This document shows, piece by piece, positions 43,934-58,500 of a DNA stretch of 64,000 nucleotides. The DNA is taken from contig JAFEMH010001470.1 of NCBI GenBank assembly GCA_022495995.1, positions 124,001 through 188,000 of the forward strand, read 5' to 3'. The position numbers were made by a program, and so were the translations under genes. The notes beneath the pieces were generated by a model. That model worked only from the letters and a program-made list of their open reading frames with translations, did no database searches and was not told the DNA's origin. Numbering within the stretch: position 1 is the stretch's first letter; the number at the start of each line of letters is the position of its first letter. This stretch comes from Adenophora triphylla var. japonica. Its lineage: Eukaryota > Streptophyta > Magnoliopsida > Asterales > Campanulaceae.

Positions 43934-45678
43934 ATGTCAGGCTTCCAATTCGGCACGAATTCATCGTCAACCACATCTCCATTTTCATTCGCAACTTCTT
44001 CTTCATCTTCACCGTCCCCATTTTCGTCTACCTCCACTTTTGGCTCAACACAACCATCCACAAACCCTAGCCCTGCCTTCGGTGCACCTGCGAATCCGGC
44101 ATCAACAACTCCTGCATTTGGCTTCGGATTTGCAAATACTTCTTCGGCTTCCATTGCCGCATCCGCTCCTCCAGCAGTGTCGATCGGATTTGGGTCTTCT
44201 CCCGTTCCGGCAAGTTCTACAATGTTTGGGGCGTCGGCCGCCGGAAATGCGGCTTCGTCATCGCCTTTCGGTGGTTCCAACTTGTTCGGATCGAGTTCCA
44301 GTTCTGCTCCGGCTTCAAATTTATTCGGTTCTACTAATTCTTCTACATTGTTCAGTGGGAGTACCGGTCCTGGTACGACTCTGGGATTGTTTGGTGCTAG
44401 CACGGGCGGAAATACTCCAACGTTTGGTTCGACTGCTGGTTCTGGCAATGCTTCAAGCTTGTTCGGTTCGAGCACGGCACTTGCCCCTGGTTCTTCCAGT
44501 GTATTTGGTTCAAGCTCTAATTCTGGTAATACCTCGAATTTTATTTGGTTCAAGTTCTGTTCCTAGCAGTACTTCCGGTTTATTTGGTTCCAGTTCCGCA
44601 CCAGGCAGTGCTTCGAATTTGTTTGGCTCTACTCCAGGTTCTGGGCACTACTTCGAATATATTTGGTTCGAGCTCTGGTTTTGGCACTGCTTCGAGTGCT
44701 GGTTTCCGGCACTTCTGCCACTGGTTCTGGCAATGCTTCAAATTTATTTGGTTTGACCTCTGGCTTTGGGAATACCTCGAGCTTATTTGGAGCTACTTCT
44801 TCTAGTGTTGTTTCTACAGGTACTGGTGCTGTGACTACTACTACTACTAGTACTGGTCCAACATTTGGGGTTTCTACCTTAACTTCATCATCATCAACTA
44901 CTCCTTCATTACCTAATTTGTTTGGGACTCCGCCTACATCTAGCTCGACTTCATCAGCTTCGGGGTTCTCTTTTCCTGGTACTTTAAGTTCAAGTTCAAC
45001 TTCATCAGCTTCTGGGGTTTTCCTTCCCTGGCGGTTCAGGTTTGGGATCGACTACTGGGGGTTTTCACTTTCAACCACTTCCCCCTTCTCAAAAGGGACT
45101 GGTTCTGCAGCATCTACTGTTTCTTCTTCATCTCAGGTTTCCTCTGCTAGCTTCTCCTTTGGGATTCCTCCGACTGCTCAGTCACAATCTTCTACTCCTG
45201 CTACAGCGGTTGCTGTTTCCAGTTCTAAGCCGGCTTCTACAGGTTTCGGAACTGGTTCTTCACCATTGTTTTCAACAGTCACAACTACCCTGGGTGCTCC
45301 AACGCCAGCCACCACGACACCCATATCTTCACCAGGACCTTCTATTTTTGGCATGCCAGCTTCAACAGATGGTAAATCTGCTTCTGTAGCTGCTACAACG
45401 TCTTTTACAAGTTTTGCTACCTCCAGTTCTGTAGCTACATCGGGCACTACCAGTTCCTTCTCTGGGTTTTCAATATCCACCAACACAGCAGGGATAGCAG
45501 CGGCAACGCAGCCACAAACATTAGCTGCTTCAGCTTCGTTTAGTAAGTTTGTTCTTCATTTCCTCGTTTGGCTTGCTCTTGATTTTTAAAAGTTAGAATT
45601 ATTTATTTCTGATCAGTATCCTACCATACATATTCTCTTACATGAAAGTATGTCTGTGTGTGTGTATACAACTATATA

Positions 45679-45745
<67 letters not shown>

Positions 45746-46047
45746 TAGCCTAAGCCCGTGTCCAAGGCCACATTTTTTGATTTTGTTTTTTTTTTTTAAA
45801 ATTTTTTTTTTAAATAAAAAAAAAATTAAATTTAAATTTTTTTTTTTTGGGCAAAATGTGAGGGACCAAATAGTTCCTCCATTGTGAAATTCAAACTGAA
45901 TGAAGAGAGAAGGGTATGTGTGTTTTTAAAAAAAAATTTTTTTTTTTAAAGGGAGGGCAAAATGGGAAAGTGACAAAATAGTGGGGCAAAACGGTAAAGT
46001 TAGAGTGATGAAACTGCTCATGGAACAAGGCCAACCTTCCTCATTTA

Positions 46048-46078
<31 letters not shown>

Positions 46079-49000
46079 CTCCCTCCGTCCCACTATACTG
46101 ACACCCAAGGGGCGGGTTCAAAACCAAGGAAAAGAATAAAATAAAAAAATGTGTGATGGAAAATGAAGAGAGAGAATGGTAATATAATATGTTGTCAATA
46201 AAAGTGAGTGTGTGTGAATAGAGAGATAAATGTGGGTAGAGCTAAATATAAAAATATAAAAACTTTATTTTTTTGTATAGATAATAGATAGATACGCTTA
46301 TTATTCTAAACTACGGTCGATGGTCGACAGAGAGTTTTGTGAGTTATTCAATCTAAATGGACAAAATTTGAAAGAACATGTTAACGCATGCTCATTTGAA
46401 AATGTTATTTGGGCTTTTGGTGTCTGACCCAAATTTTTCGACTACGATTCAAACTAAATGATGTAATGATGATGAGAACACGCACCCGCCGACCCCAAAT
46501 CATTTCAGACTAAGGTTTTGTTGCTGTTGTTCCAAGACAACCGATTGAGGAAGCCACTGTAAGGTGTTAGATCCAAAAATGTGATAAATGATACTGATGC
46601 TTATTTGTAGAAGGACTAAGTTAATTGAGTCAAAATTCACTTTAACCGACTTGAAGCTAAAAACATGATTCAATTATGATTAAAGTTCATCATCCGAAAA
46701 GTAACTATCGATTAATGAAGTTATTTGACTTGCTAATGTAGAGTAATGACGGGTAAAGTCACGAAGGCGTACGAATGATAACAATTTTACATGCTTCGCG
46801 TGTTTTTCATATGTCAAGTTATAGTCTATTTTTTGCTTGCTCGATAGCCAGGGGTAACTCCTTTCATTGGTGGCCACAATCGAACCTACATACGATAAAC
46901 CCCTTCGGGTTTCGCCTCCACGCCCCCGCACGGGTAAATCTAGAGAACTTAACTTTGTTTACTTCAACCCATCCGGAAGCCAAGGACGAGGTCTGGCAGA
47001 TTCGGCCGAGGTAGGTATATACCCCTGATCAAAACCAATTAAGGCCTAAGCCTACGATAGAGAAATCCATAACAAGTATTGGGGCGCCAGAGTGGTACAG
47101 CTACTTACTTCCCGCGAAGGTCAAAACCCAAGAAGCCGTGAATGATTTTTACTACCTCAACCACATTCATTTCTTCTATAAATAATTCCACTAAGGCCTT
47201 TGCCTTTGCACCCGTTCATCAACGAAGTTTCTTGAGGACACGCAGCCGTCCCGCCACGTTGGGGCCAACGCCGCGAGATTCCTTATAAGCTTCATAGTTT
47301 TATGCCGTAGTCTAGGCTTCGAACCCTGCCAATCGGCCTTCCATCACTTTTTCAACGTCAATTACAAATTCGACTCAGACCGATAAAGGATCGTGAGCGA
47401 CCCCAACCAAACTCATTTACCCAATGTCAAGTAAAGCGGCCGGTGGAATAACCACGTCATCCGTGCGAGAGCCGACAAGGCCGGAGTTTCGCTGCTCCTC
47501 GGGACCTCTCGTGTGCCCTGGTGAGGCGCTGAGACCGAGCGGAGCCGCCCAACTCGATCGAAAGGCTAAAGCAATTTACCGAGGTAGGCACCTCATGGCT
47601 GTCTACTTTGGAGAGTGATCCCAGATATTATATTCAGGCCGATATTATGTCCCCGTCGTTAGGGCAATAGGTTTTCCCATTGGCGGATTCATCCGGGGTT
47701 TAAATTTCACACTGACTGTGGCTTTTGCAAGCTTAATAACGATCAATGCCTAACCGAGAATGGCTGTAATTTTTTCACCTTTCCCGTCTTTCATACTTGT
47801 GAATTTTCTGCTTTGTTTTATTATCCTTCCTCCTCGTATACGCCAATTGCTCTCTTCTCGTTTTGCAGATTCGATGCAGCCGAATATGGCTCGAAAAAGC
47901 TTCGATCCCCAAGCAAGAATGAAGCCGAAGAGGAGTGGAGTCTCGTATCTCCGCCAAAGCTAAGAGACAAGTTCACGACGCCACTCACCGTCAAGTCATC
48001 TCATTCCCACTCAAGGGAGGGCAAAGGCGTCGCTGCTCTGCTCTGCCAGGCGCCGACGAAGATGCCCAAGCCGAGGGAGAGATTCCCGTGAGAACAATTC
48101 CTCAAGTCGAGGAGACTCAATGCCGCCATACCTGGAGCCGAGGAAGAGATTACTGGCGAGAAGACCCTACTCCTAAACGGCAAAGTGGAGACTGAGGTGA
48201 CCGATCCATCAAATAAGGCGACCTCAACTTCCTCGCCTGCACTTTCTGCTCGGCATATAAAGACATATGCTGAGGCCGAGCAAGCCAGAGTGAGGCTGGG
48301 CGAGGCGCCTGTTTTTAAGTGGCATCGATTTCCTCACCCGTAGGCGGTCCAACTCGCGAGGGCGGTCGAGCGGTCATCGACACATCTTTCGATCAGATCT
48401 ACGCCGATCACCATCGCGCCCAAACCTTCCCCGGATCACCTTATCAACAGTGAGGGGCCTCCTATCGGGGCGTAGGTAGGCTTCCTCGTCTTTCTATCTG
48501 TTCTCTGCTATTCTTCGTACTTGCTTTCTTTTACTCGATCATTTTTCTTTCTTACGTGCGCAGCCTTGCTTCCATCACCGCCTACGAGGCCATCAATCTA
48601 AAGCGACCGAGACCCTAGAAAAAAGGCGTGACGAGCAGGCAAGCAAGGATAAGGAGGCTTTGAAGAAGGCAGGGGAGCTCCTTAAGCAACTCCGTGCTGA
48701 TGCTGAGGCCTTCAAAGCGGCCAAGGATAAAGCCGAGGAGAAAGACGGTTGCCGCTACCGAGGCATTAACTCGAGCCGGGTGAGGCGGCTAAACTCGAAG
48801 GCCGAGCCGGTCGAGCTAGAAGGACGTATGCGGCAACAAAAGAGGTCGAGGAAGTTGCTCGGCCGCATCAAGAGCTGCCAGAGGCTAGCCTCGCTTCACC
48901 GGACCGACGCCGTCACCGCGTATAAGTCTAGCCCGCCTTTACGGATGCTTCCGACCAAGGAGACGGCCACCACGTACTCTGACGGTACTCGCATCCGGCT

Positions 49001-52000
49001 AGAAGGATCACGGCGGACACGTCTCTCGTTGATCCGGGAGAAGCCGGCCCTACCGATAAGCCAAGATTCTTATGACGAGGCCGCCCGATCTCTCCATTAC
49101 TGCGCCCTTCTCCGACAATGCCTGAGTGTGATCGTTTCCAATGACGTAGAGGCCGGCCGTCCTTACTCGGGGTCCCTCCTCCCATCGATTCCCAAAATAT
49201 CAATGCTATAATTGAACTGACGAGGACGAGGTCCTTAGTGCCGACGACGAGGAGGCGAATGTCGGAGCACCAATCGGGGGCCTCAAGCCGAAGCTCAAAC
49301 CGATCAAGCCATCATTCCTCCTACCGGGCAAGTTATCATTCCCGCCTCCACCGCCGATCAAGAAGACCCGTTTAGGCTGTTCGATTGATTTTTCATCTCG
49401 ATGTAATAGAGTAGGCTTTGCACTTCAATTCTTCCCATCAATGCAATTGACTCTTCTCAATTTTTCGTTGTCTTCATTTATTGTTTTGATATAAACTGCT
49501 TTGAATGCTTTTGTATGTTGAATATTTGCTAAGTATTAATCCACTTTGGAAATCGAGGAAGGCCCTCTCGTCTTTCATGACTTAAGCTCGTTCGATCTTG
49601 ATTATTTGTATATTTTACAAGTTTGGTCAATAGGTCGAGGAAGGTTCCTCTACCCGACACTTCGAGTCATTCTTCTTTATTTACCTTATACCTTATGCCG
49701 AGGAAGATGATTCGTACACGTCTTAGATGATTTTGCAAGTTAGGTCGTTAAGCCGAGGAGGGTTCTCTCGGCATGACACTTGAAATATTCTTCTTTTATC
49801 TATCTATGTCGAGGAAGATGACTCATACATAGGTCTTATATGCTTATCCACCCCATTTTGACCCCATCAAATAAATAATAAGAATAAAAAATATCCCATG
49901 TTGAATTGCTAAAATATTGTGGTCAAAATTTTATCGATCGTAAAAGAATCCCCATACAACTTTATTGCAACCCATTTTCCTAATTAAGCAGTAAGATCTA
50001 TTAATGATATTGCTATTACATGCAGCCCTTTACTAAGAGTTTAAATTGCATTTAGATCCTTTATATGCATATAAGTATGTATTGCTTTGAATAAGTGGTG
50101 GCTTCGCCCTGGACGTTCTTTGAATTGAGTTGAAGCTCATCTTCAATTCATTTCAGGAATTTCCTTGTGGTGTTGTGGAACCTTTGACGTGGTGGAAGTT
50201 CTTCACGTTGCTCTTCCACTCATTTCAAGATAGGTATAAAGATGAAAACGGAGTGAACTTGGGTTTGAGTGAGGGAGAGAGTAAGCTGCTCAATGATAAT
50301 ATACGGTTGCCAAAAATTAGAGTGGATGTATCTATAGATAAGGAGGATCGAGTAAGGCTCTTGAGGGTTCAAAGACGCTCACACCTGCTTACTGAAGGGC
50401 AAGTGCCAATGGTGCCACGGATGAAGGGTACTTTGGTTACACTGCCTTCTGAAAAGTTAGCTGCAATGGACAGGGGTTTGAAACCACCTCACACGGAGAT
50501 TTTGGAGGACCCGGGATTTTCATTCAAGGATGTTTCTGATTATGAACCACCACCATTTTTGCCATCTCAACTAACTTATAACAATAAGGTTACTCAGTCT
50601 TCCCGGAATGATTTGATCATCAAACAAATTTTGGCCAAGTATGTTGACATTACTAGTGGGAGCATACTGAAGAGTGTGTCTGCTAAGTCCAAGTTTCTGC
50701 TGTTAGTGGCTGATGTTGAAAGACTGAGTGATCATACCCTAGACACCTTAGGTTATGATGAATTGCAACTTATAGAGACAGATAACTGATGCAGCAGTTG
50801 TTGGATTTTATTTTATGTTGACTGGTTGGGCCAGAGAGTTGACAAAATCATTGCAGCTTCCAAGTGCAATTTCTGTGTTAAACAAGTGGATGAGTTGGAC
50901 AAACAGATATTTGCTGCAAAGAGATCTTTGACGAAATGGAGCTGCAGCAGCTTAATTGGAAGAAAGAGATAGCTGCTCTGATGATTGATATGGAAGGGAA
51001 TGATCTAATTGAATCTAACCTAGCTGAAGGGCTTCTGTGACTTGTGAAGATGGCATGATAACCTTTTTGGTGTATTTTTCTTTTCCTGTGCTGCCTTTAT
51101 CATCCCTTAGACTGGAATTGTCTTTAAGACTTTAACACTCTTGATTAGATAGGATGCACAACTTTTGGTATTAATTTTTTACCTTAGGTCTTGTTGGTGA
51201 AGTTGCGATATCAACTTGACCTGGGGAAAAAGTGAAAAGCATGAAAAGAACACTCACTACAATTAAAGCTGTAATCGTTCTGTTCACATGAGAAATGACT
51301 CACAGGGTTCTGAATCCCCTAATGGTCAGGTTCAAAGTTTGTCATATAAAAACCTAGGAGGTTTGGAGGAACTTGTTATGTTGGAAAATCTCTCTTGCAC
51401 GCATATGACATTCATGTTTTCCCAGGGAATCATATTTTATATTTGCATAGAATGTATAGTTTCTAAAGGAGAAAGGTGAAAGGCGAGAGGCGGGTCACAT
51501 GTACCTAGAAAAAGCAAAAGGCGGCTGAAAGGTGAAAACATAGAACAAAAATGAGTAAAAATATAACACACATATAAGTTTTCTTTTTGGGTTTTTGAAG
51601 TAATGAATGAGACACCCGCACGGAAGCTTTTGAAGTGATAAGGTGGGACAGAGGGAGTATATATCTATATAACAAAGCTAAAAACATCTAATGAACAAGA
51701 ATAATGCATTAAATGAAAATCACAATTCCACATAATAGGAACGAAGCACAATTGAAACCCCCAAAGTGAGAATTCTAAGACAAACAACACATTAATTGTA
51801 ACTATGAGGATCAAATCATCATAGAAGTAGTATGAGGGAGTATATATCTATATAACAAAGCTAAAAACATCTAAAGAACAAGAATAATGCATTAAATGAA
51901 AATCACAATTCCACATAATAGGAACGGAGCACAATTGAAACCCCCAAAGTGAGAATTCTAAGACAAACAACACATTAATTGTAACTATGAGGATCAAATC

Positions 52001-52585
52001 ATCATAGAAGTAGTAGTTCAAGAAAGTGAAAGTAAACTTAAACTTGCAAGAAAGGAAAATAATTAAGTAAAAAAAAAAAAAGCTTGGGGCATAGGCCTAA
52101 AAATCATTTGTCAAGGCCCCAACCCATCCCCAAATCGGTTCTCTATCTTTGCATCTTTGTCCTCATGGTCAAAACAGCTTACTGAAATAAAAGGAATTTA
52201 GGTGCATGTGCGTGCCAGATTTTTTAGCGATTAGTAACTAATGTATCCTCTTTTGTGGGACAGAGTTGTATTTTTGGCTTTCCTTAGGGGTTCTGCTGAG
52301 GGAGCCTTTTTTTTGGGGGGTTACAGTTGTTTTGAAAAGGGACTGATCTGCATTTAATTTTTGGTTGTGTTTAGTTGTAATATTATTTTGTATGGCTTTC
52401 TTACCTATCAGCTTTGTACATTCTGCCTTTTTAATACTAAGGCTATGCCTGGTTATTAAATTCCAAGAATTGGATTTGGAACAGGAAGAATTTAATATGT
52501 TTTGCGGGATTTAAATTGCTTTTCCAACTCTTTATTTCATGGCTTTGAATCGAGTTGCTAAATATAACCTAATGCAATTCTGTAT

Positions 52586-52672
<87 letters not shown>

Positions 52673-55484
52673 ATATATATGTATGTGTATATATATATGT
52701 ATGTGTATATATTTTTATATATTGTCAATAGATACTAATGCGATCCCATTTTAGCATTATCAAGTCAAACCTCTCCAATCTTTTGTTGCAGATTTTCATG
52801 GCATTCTGCCCATGAGTGGGTATTCTTCAAAAATAATAAATAAAAAAGTGTACTGTAGTTGGGGTGGAGAGCCCGTTCGCCACAATTGTTATATTATGTG
52901 TATGGATATGAAATATACTTGCAAAAGGTGCTTGTATCACTTAGCATGTCATATCAAGGGCCACAATAGCAGATCTATTACTTTTCTCTTGAAGGCACAA
53001 CATGGTCAAGATCTACATTTAGCTTTTTTTTTTTTTTTCAAGCTTGATAGGTTATAGAAATATTGGTGGGATATTAATGTAGTTAAATACTTGCTAGAGC
53101 CTAGATGGGGCCATGGGGTCTCCCCAACTTAAATCTTATCTCACTTTATATGTAGAGGTTGAGTGTTCTTTATCCTTGATCTTATTTTCCTCTGCGTAAT
53201 GGAAAGGAATTTTTATTTCATTTATTTACACATGTTAAATAATTTTTTTTCCGCTTATATGAGGAGGTTGATTGTTCTTTATCCTGAGTTTTGTTATCGT
53301 CTCCGTAATTGCAAAGGGTTGTTTCTTTTTATTTACATGCCTTAATTTCTTGCGTCAAAACTTTGTACGAGTAGGGTTACTATTCTTTATCCTGAGTTTC
53401 GCTTAGTCTCCTGAGGATATGGATTATGGCGGTGGCTACTCTTGCTACATTGCTACGGTTGTTTCTTTTTTGTCTTGCCACCCGGTTGCAGCATTAGTTG
53501 GCCTTTTTTAAATTTCTCTTGTAGTTGCTGGACATTTCCTTGAGCCACTCTGCACTGACTTGACCCTGTTCACTAGGCTTATGATGTATTTCCTTTTTCT
53601 GGTGGTTGAGGTTGTCATGTACCCCGCCACGTTTGCAATTTTTTTCATTATTAATAAAATATAGGGAGGTACCGCCCTCCTTTCGCCAAAAAATAAATAA
53701 GATTCTCTTTGTTAATGGTGGTATTATCTTGTTTTTTTTTTTTTTATTATTTGTTGTTGATAAGAGGTATCATCTAGTTTATTCTTTATTGTATGCTTAA
53801 GCAGCAGCCTTCATGGTAGAAATTCAGTGAAGCCATATCCCTGGAATTTGGGACTAGGGTTGTTATCTAATTTCACGCTTAAATGTGTATAACTTTAGTT
53901 AATTTCTTTACAGGCGTCCCTGCTACTACCACAACTGCTGCTACCACAGCAAGTACTACTGCGCAGCCTTCGTCTTCACTTATTGTAGCTTCCACCAGTG
54001 GGTAATTACCAATATACATTTCTTGAGCGGTCTTATCTCGTTAAACTGATTACTTAATTCTTATTATAAGTGCAATTAAAACTTACATTTCTTTATACCC
54101 AATATATATTTCAAGAAAATGTTTCATATTATTGTTCCCTTCCAGTTTTTTATTAATAATATCCTTCTGAGTAAACTACTGCCAGTTAGGATGCTCAATT
54201 ACTATTTGGACATTGTATTATTTAGAAATGAAGACATTGCATTATATTTATACTTTGTCCAATGGCTTTGGGATGTTACTATTGCCAGACAACCGATTGA
54301 ACGTTATACGTCATAAATGAAGGTTTTGATCTTATTTTAAGTAAAGCGATCTCAGTCAGCTTCTCTTGTCCTGTCTTCTAGGACAACTACAGCCGCCAGC
54401 ACAACTATAGGTGCTACCCCAAAATTACCATCTGAAATCACTGGAAAGACAGTTGAGGAGGTAATCACTTTGCTCTTTTTTTTCCTTTTTATAATGCTGT
54501 CTCCTAAGGTAATTCTTCTAACATTTAAATCAATTCACTTATCAATTATATATTAATTTGTTGTGTATTATAATGTTTATGAAATTCCCTAGTTATATCA
54601 GTCACACTAGGAGGGAGACCTTGGTGGTTTTACCTTAAAAATTATTTTGCTGGTGCTATTTTTTTCATTGAGTGCCACCATATACCCTTCATCTCTCTCT
54701 CCCCCTCATATTTTTTTTCGTTCATTACAAAATTATTCTTTAAATCAGAGTACACACACACACAAAAAGAAGAAACATAAAGTCAAATCCATGACACTAT
54801 TTTGCATACACTTACCAATTAAGCATAGATATCAACAACATCAACAACAACAACAAAGCCTTAATCCCAAAATGAGTCAGTCGGATAACATGAATCGCCT
54901 TACGGCAACTCCAATGGTAGGTACCAAAACCAAATTTGGTACTTGTGCAAAGAGTTAGTATCTCCAATGGTTAAACGCGAGATATCAAAATGTGGCGTGG
55001 AGTTAAGAGAGGTACCAATGGTTAAATGCATAGGTATCAAAATTTGGTGTGGATTTGGTACCCTCTCTTATCTCCACACTTTGTTACCCGGACTTGCCAT
55101 TTTTGGCGTATACCATTGGTGCCGACACGATAAGGACACCAGTATGAAATCCGCGCGGATACGGGAAATTTCCTCGGACATGACAAATAGAAGGAAGAGC
55201 AAAATGATTATACAAAGGAGAAAGAGGGAAGTTGAGACGATTCATGGTCACGAGTAAGAAATTGACCTGAATTTGCGCCTGTGCGCGGAGAGTTTGAAAT
55301 TGCCTGAGCGCGGGTTTGAATTGCCGGAGCGTTGGAACTTGAGATCAATCGGAGCTCCGTCCTTGACGTATCTCGACGGTGTAAGGGAAGCGACGCTTAG
55401 GAAGAAGGGTCGCCGTGGAATTGTGTGAGAGATGGAGAAGTGGAGGCGTTTGTGTTTGTGTGTGTGTCGTGTGTGAGAGAGAGA

Positions 55485-55526
<42 letters not shown>

Positions 55527-58500
55527 TCACCGATCAGTGAAGGAGAAAATAAAAGAATAGGGTCTGCTAAATGGAATGCGCCAGGTTTTGGCTTTGGGCT
55601 TTGGCCTGGGCCTTGGGTGATAGAGATAAATAACATCTTATTAAAAACAATCTTTTCGACGTATAACGTTTTATTTAAAAAAACAAAAAATTATTAACAG
55701 AATTTATTTATATAATAATTTCTTGATAAAATCAATAGATAATATATTGTGTATTTTAACACAAATACATTTTCCTTAAAAAATCAAATATATATTTTGT
55801 TACTTGCGTTGACTATTAAAAATAAAATGAGAATCTTTTCGGGATCGAAGACGGTTTACGTTTATTTAAAAAAAATAAAAATTATTAACAGAATTAAAAA
55901 AATAAGAAATGTCAAACAAACAAAAAACAACAATTCCTTCAAATTATAACTTCAGCAAAAAGCAAAAAACTGTTCCCCTCCCCTCCCTTCTACCTCTTAA
56001 TATGAACTCAAGAGTATTTTGGTATTATCGTCTCCCATCCCGTACCGGTGTCTTTATTATCGTATCCCGTATCCGTGTCCAAATTTAGGATGGTGTCCGG
56101 TGTCCAAAATTATTAAGAAAATTGTATCCGACACTAGGATCCGTGTCCGTGGTTCTGATCCTGATACCGTGTCCGGTAACATAGTCTCACACCAAATTTT
56201 GATACCTATACATTTAACCATCTAAGTACTAACTCCTTTGTATAGATACCAAAATTTGTCTTGTTCATAAATAAATAAATATATATTGTCTTTTGTTCTT
56301 TCTTTCTTTCTTTTTTTATTTATATTTTATTTTTTTTATTTTTCTTTTTTTATCACTTTTCACTTTCTTATTTTTTTAAACCCACTTGTGACTCTGGCAC
56401 ATTTTTATTCACTTTACATTTTATGTTTAATTATTAAAAATATTTAATTAGGTAAAATATTTTAAATGTGAATAAATTTAACCAAAGATGAAAAATAAAA
56501 ATTTGAGTCATTGATTTGACACTAGCTATAGAGATGCTAGTACCTTTTACATAGGTATTAAAATTTGATTTTGATATCTGCCATTGGAGATGGTAATTTG
56601 ATACCTTGTGATTAGTGTCCATAGGTATTAAAATTTGATTTTGATACCTATGGCTTAACTCCATGCATTGGAGATGCCCTTATATATTCCTCAACGAAGA
56701 GATTAAAAAACATTGAAAGAGTGGAAAATGGATAACAAAAAATGACACAAAATTGACATGCCAATGATAAACTCGTGGGACAAGGAAAAAAAGGATGGGG
56801 GCTGGGGACACCTTTCATTTGACTTGTCCAATGCCAATTATTTGGGAATTGACTTTAATATTCAACTGGACATTGTGCATTCACGTTTCTCCGGTCATTT
56901 TCTTACGTTTAGTTTTAACTTTAACCACATTTGCAGACAAAATTGCACTATAAGTATTTAGTAACTCGTCCTTCAATTTGGATCTGGGAACGACTGTGGT
57001 ATGCGGTCATTTTGGGGGAGTGTCGGTGTTGACTCAAGATTACACCACTAGAGTTCATAAGGTTGATGCATCATGCGAAGGTTCTAGTGCAACTACCTAT
57101 CTCAACAGTCACAACACAGTATTTGCTGTCAGAACACACAGCCGAATGTTTGTGATGCTATTTTTCATTTCCTGCTCGTAAAAGTTGCTTACCGTAGATT
57201 TGATCCAAATACCTTGCTTATTGACTGTGGGATTGTCGAGAGGTGACTTGATTTTACCTTTTATTGTATAAATGGTCCTGCTAGCGGTTCAGATTCTACT
57301 GTGATTCTTGTTAAATTGAAGTTGATGTCGTTTTTATTTTTTGAAAGATAATTAAGGAGTGGAACACCGAGCTTCAAGAGCGTACTGGGAAGTTCCGAAA
57401 GCAAGCTAATGCTATAGCCGATTGGGACCGCAGGATCTTGCAGAACCGTGACGTTCTTCTGAAGCTTGAGGTAATACATTTCCATTAATTTAATTTTTTG
57501 AGGATGAAATGTGAACAAGCTGAGTTCCTTGATCATTTGGTCCTTCCCATAGTGGCTTGTAGTGAGATTATAATGTAGGCAGATCATCAATTCTCATGTA
57601 GTGAGATTTTCAATGATAGTACTCCTGCTCACCATTAGGAAAACCTTGAAATGCTGTTAATTCTTTTTAATTTTTGATCTTCTCATGCTGTGTATCTCTT
57701 TCTCTTCATCTTTCTCTCTATGTACATGTGTGCGTGTGTATATATATATATATACACACACACACCAAAAAAGAAAGTAGGACAGTTTTTTTTGGGGATG
57801 GAGGGAGTATAATATATATTTATGGTTTAGTTTAAACCTAGTCATGTTGGTTTTGTTGATTGCCTTTTTCATTCTCATCTTGAGCTGAATGACTTCTGTA
57901 CAGACTGAAGTTGGCAAAGTGGTTGAGAGCCAATCTAATTTGGAGCGACAGCTGGAGTTAATTGAGACTCATCAAGAAGAGGTACAGTAACTTTGCATAT
58001 GTTCAGTTCATTAGTTCTTATGTCAGGCATGTATATTCGGTTCACCACTCCATAGTAGAGTAGGAGGGTGGTAATTTGGCTTCTATCGAGACGCTCATTC
58101 TGAAGGCCGACATTAGTTTCTTCTATTTATAAATTTCGTTCCCCCCTCCCTCTCTCTCTTCTTTTTTCCTTTTAAATAAATATTTGCACGTGAATATTTG
58201 AGATAGCGTCTTTTATTTATCATGTATCACAAGGGAAAAGATTCTTCATATTTTTTGGCCTCCCAGCTGATGTGTTTTTTTTTTTTAATTGGTATTTTTC
58301 TTAGGTTGATAAGGCTTTGCGAAGCGTGGAAGAAGAAGCAGAGCGTATCTATAAAGACGAGCGGATTACTTCTTGATGATGAAGCAGGCCCACAAGAGAT
58401 GCAATGTCAGTATACATTTGGCCTTATCGTAATTAATACTTGGTCTCACAAAATCAGTAATTTGATTTTTTTAACTGTTTTAGGCATGCATTAAGTTATT

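Noticed and set aside
52812..53057. Cys/His-rich small protein in NUP62 intron 1
   Set aside because: No known zinc-binding spacing fits and the frame ends in a T-run; kept only as a low-confidence note.
55345..55697. Ser-Leu and Arg-Glu repeat frames
   Set aside because: Produced by the GA microsatellite inside a non-coding Harbinger element.
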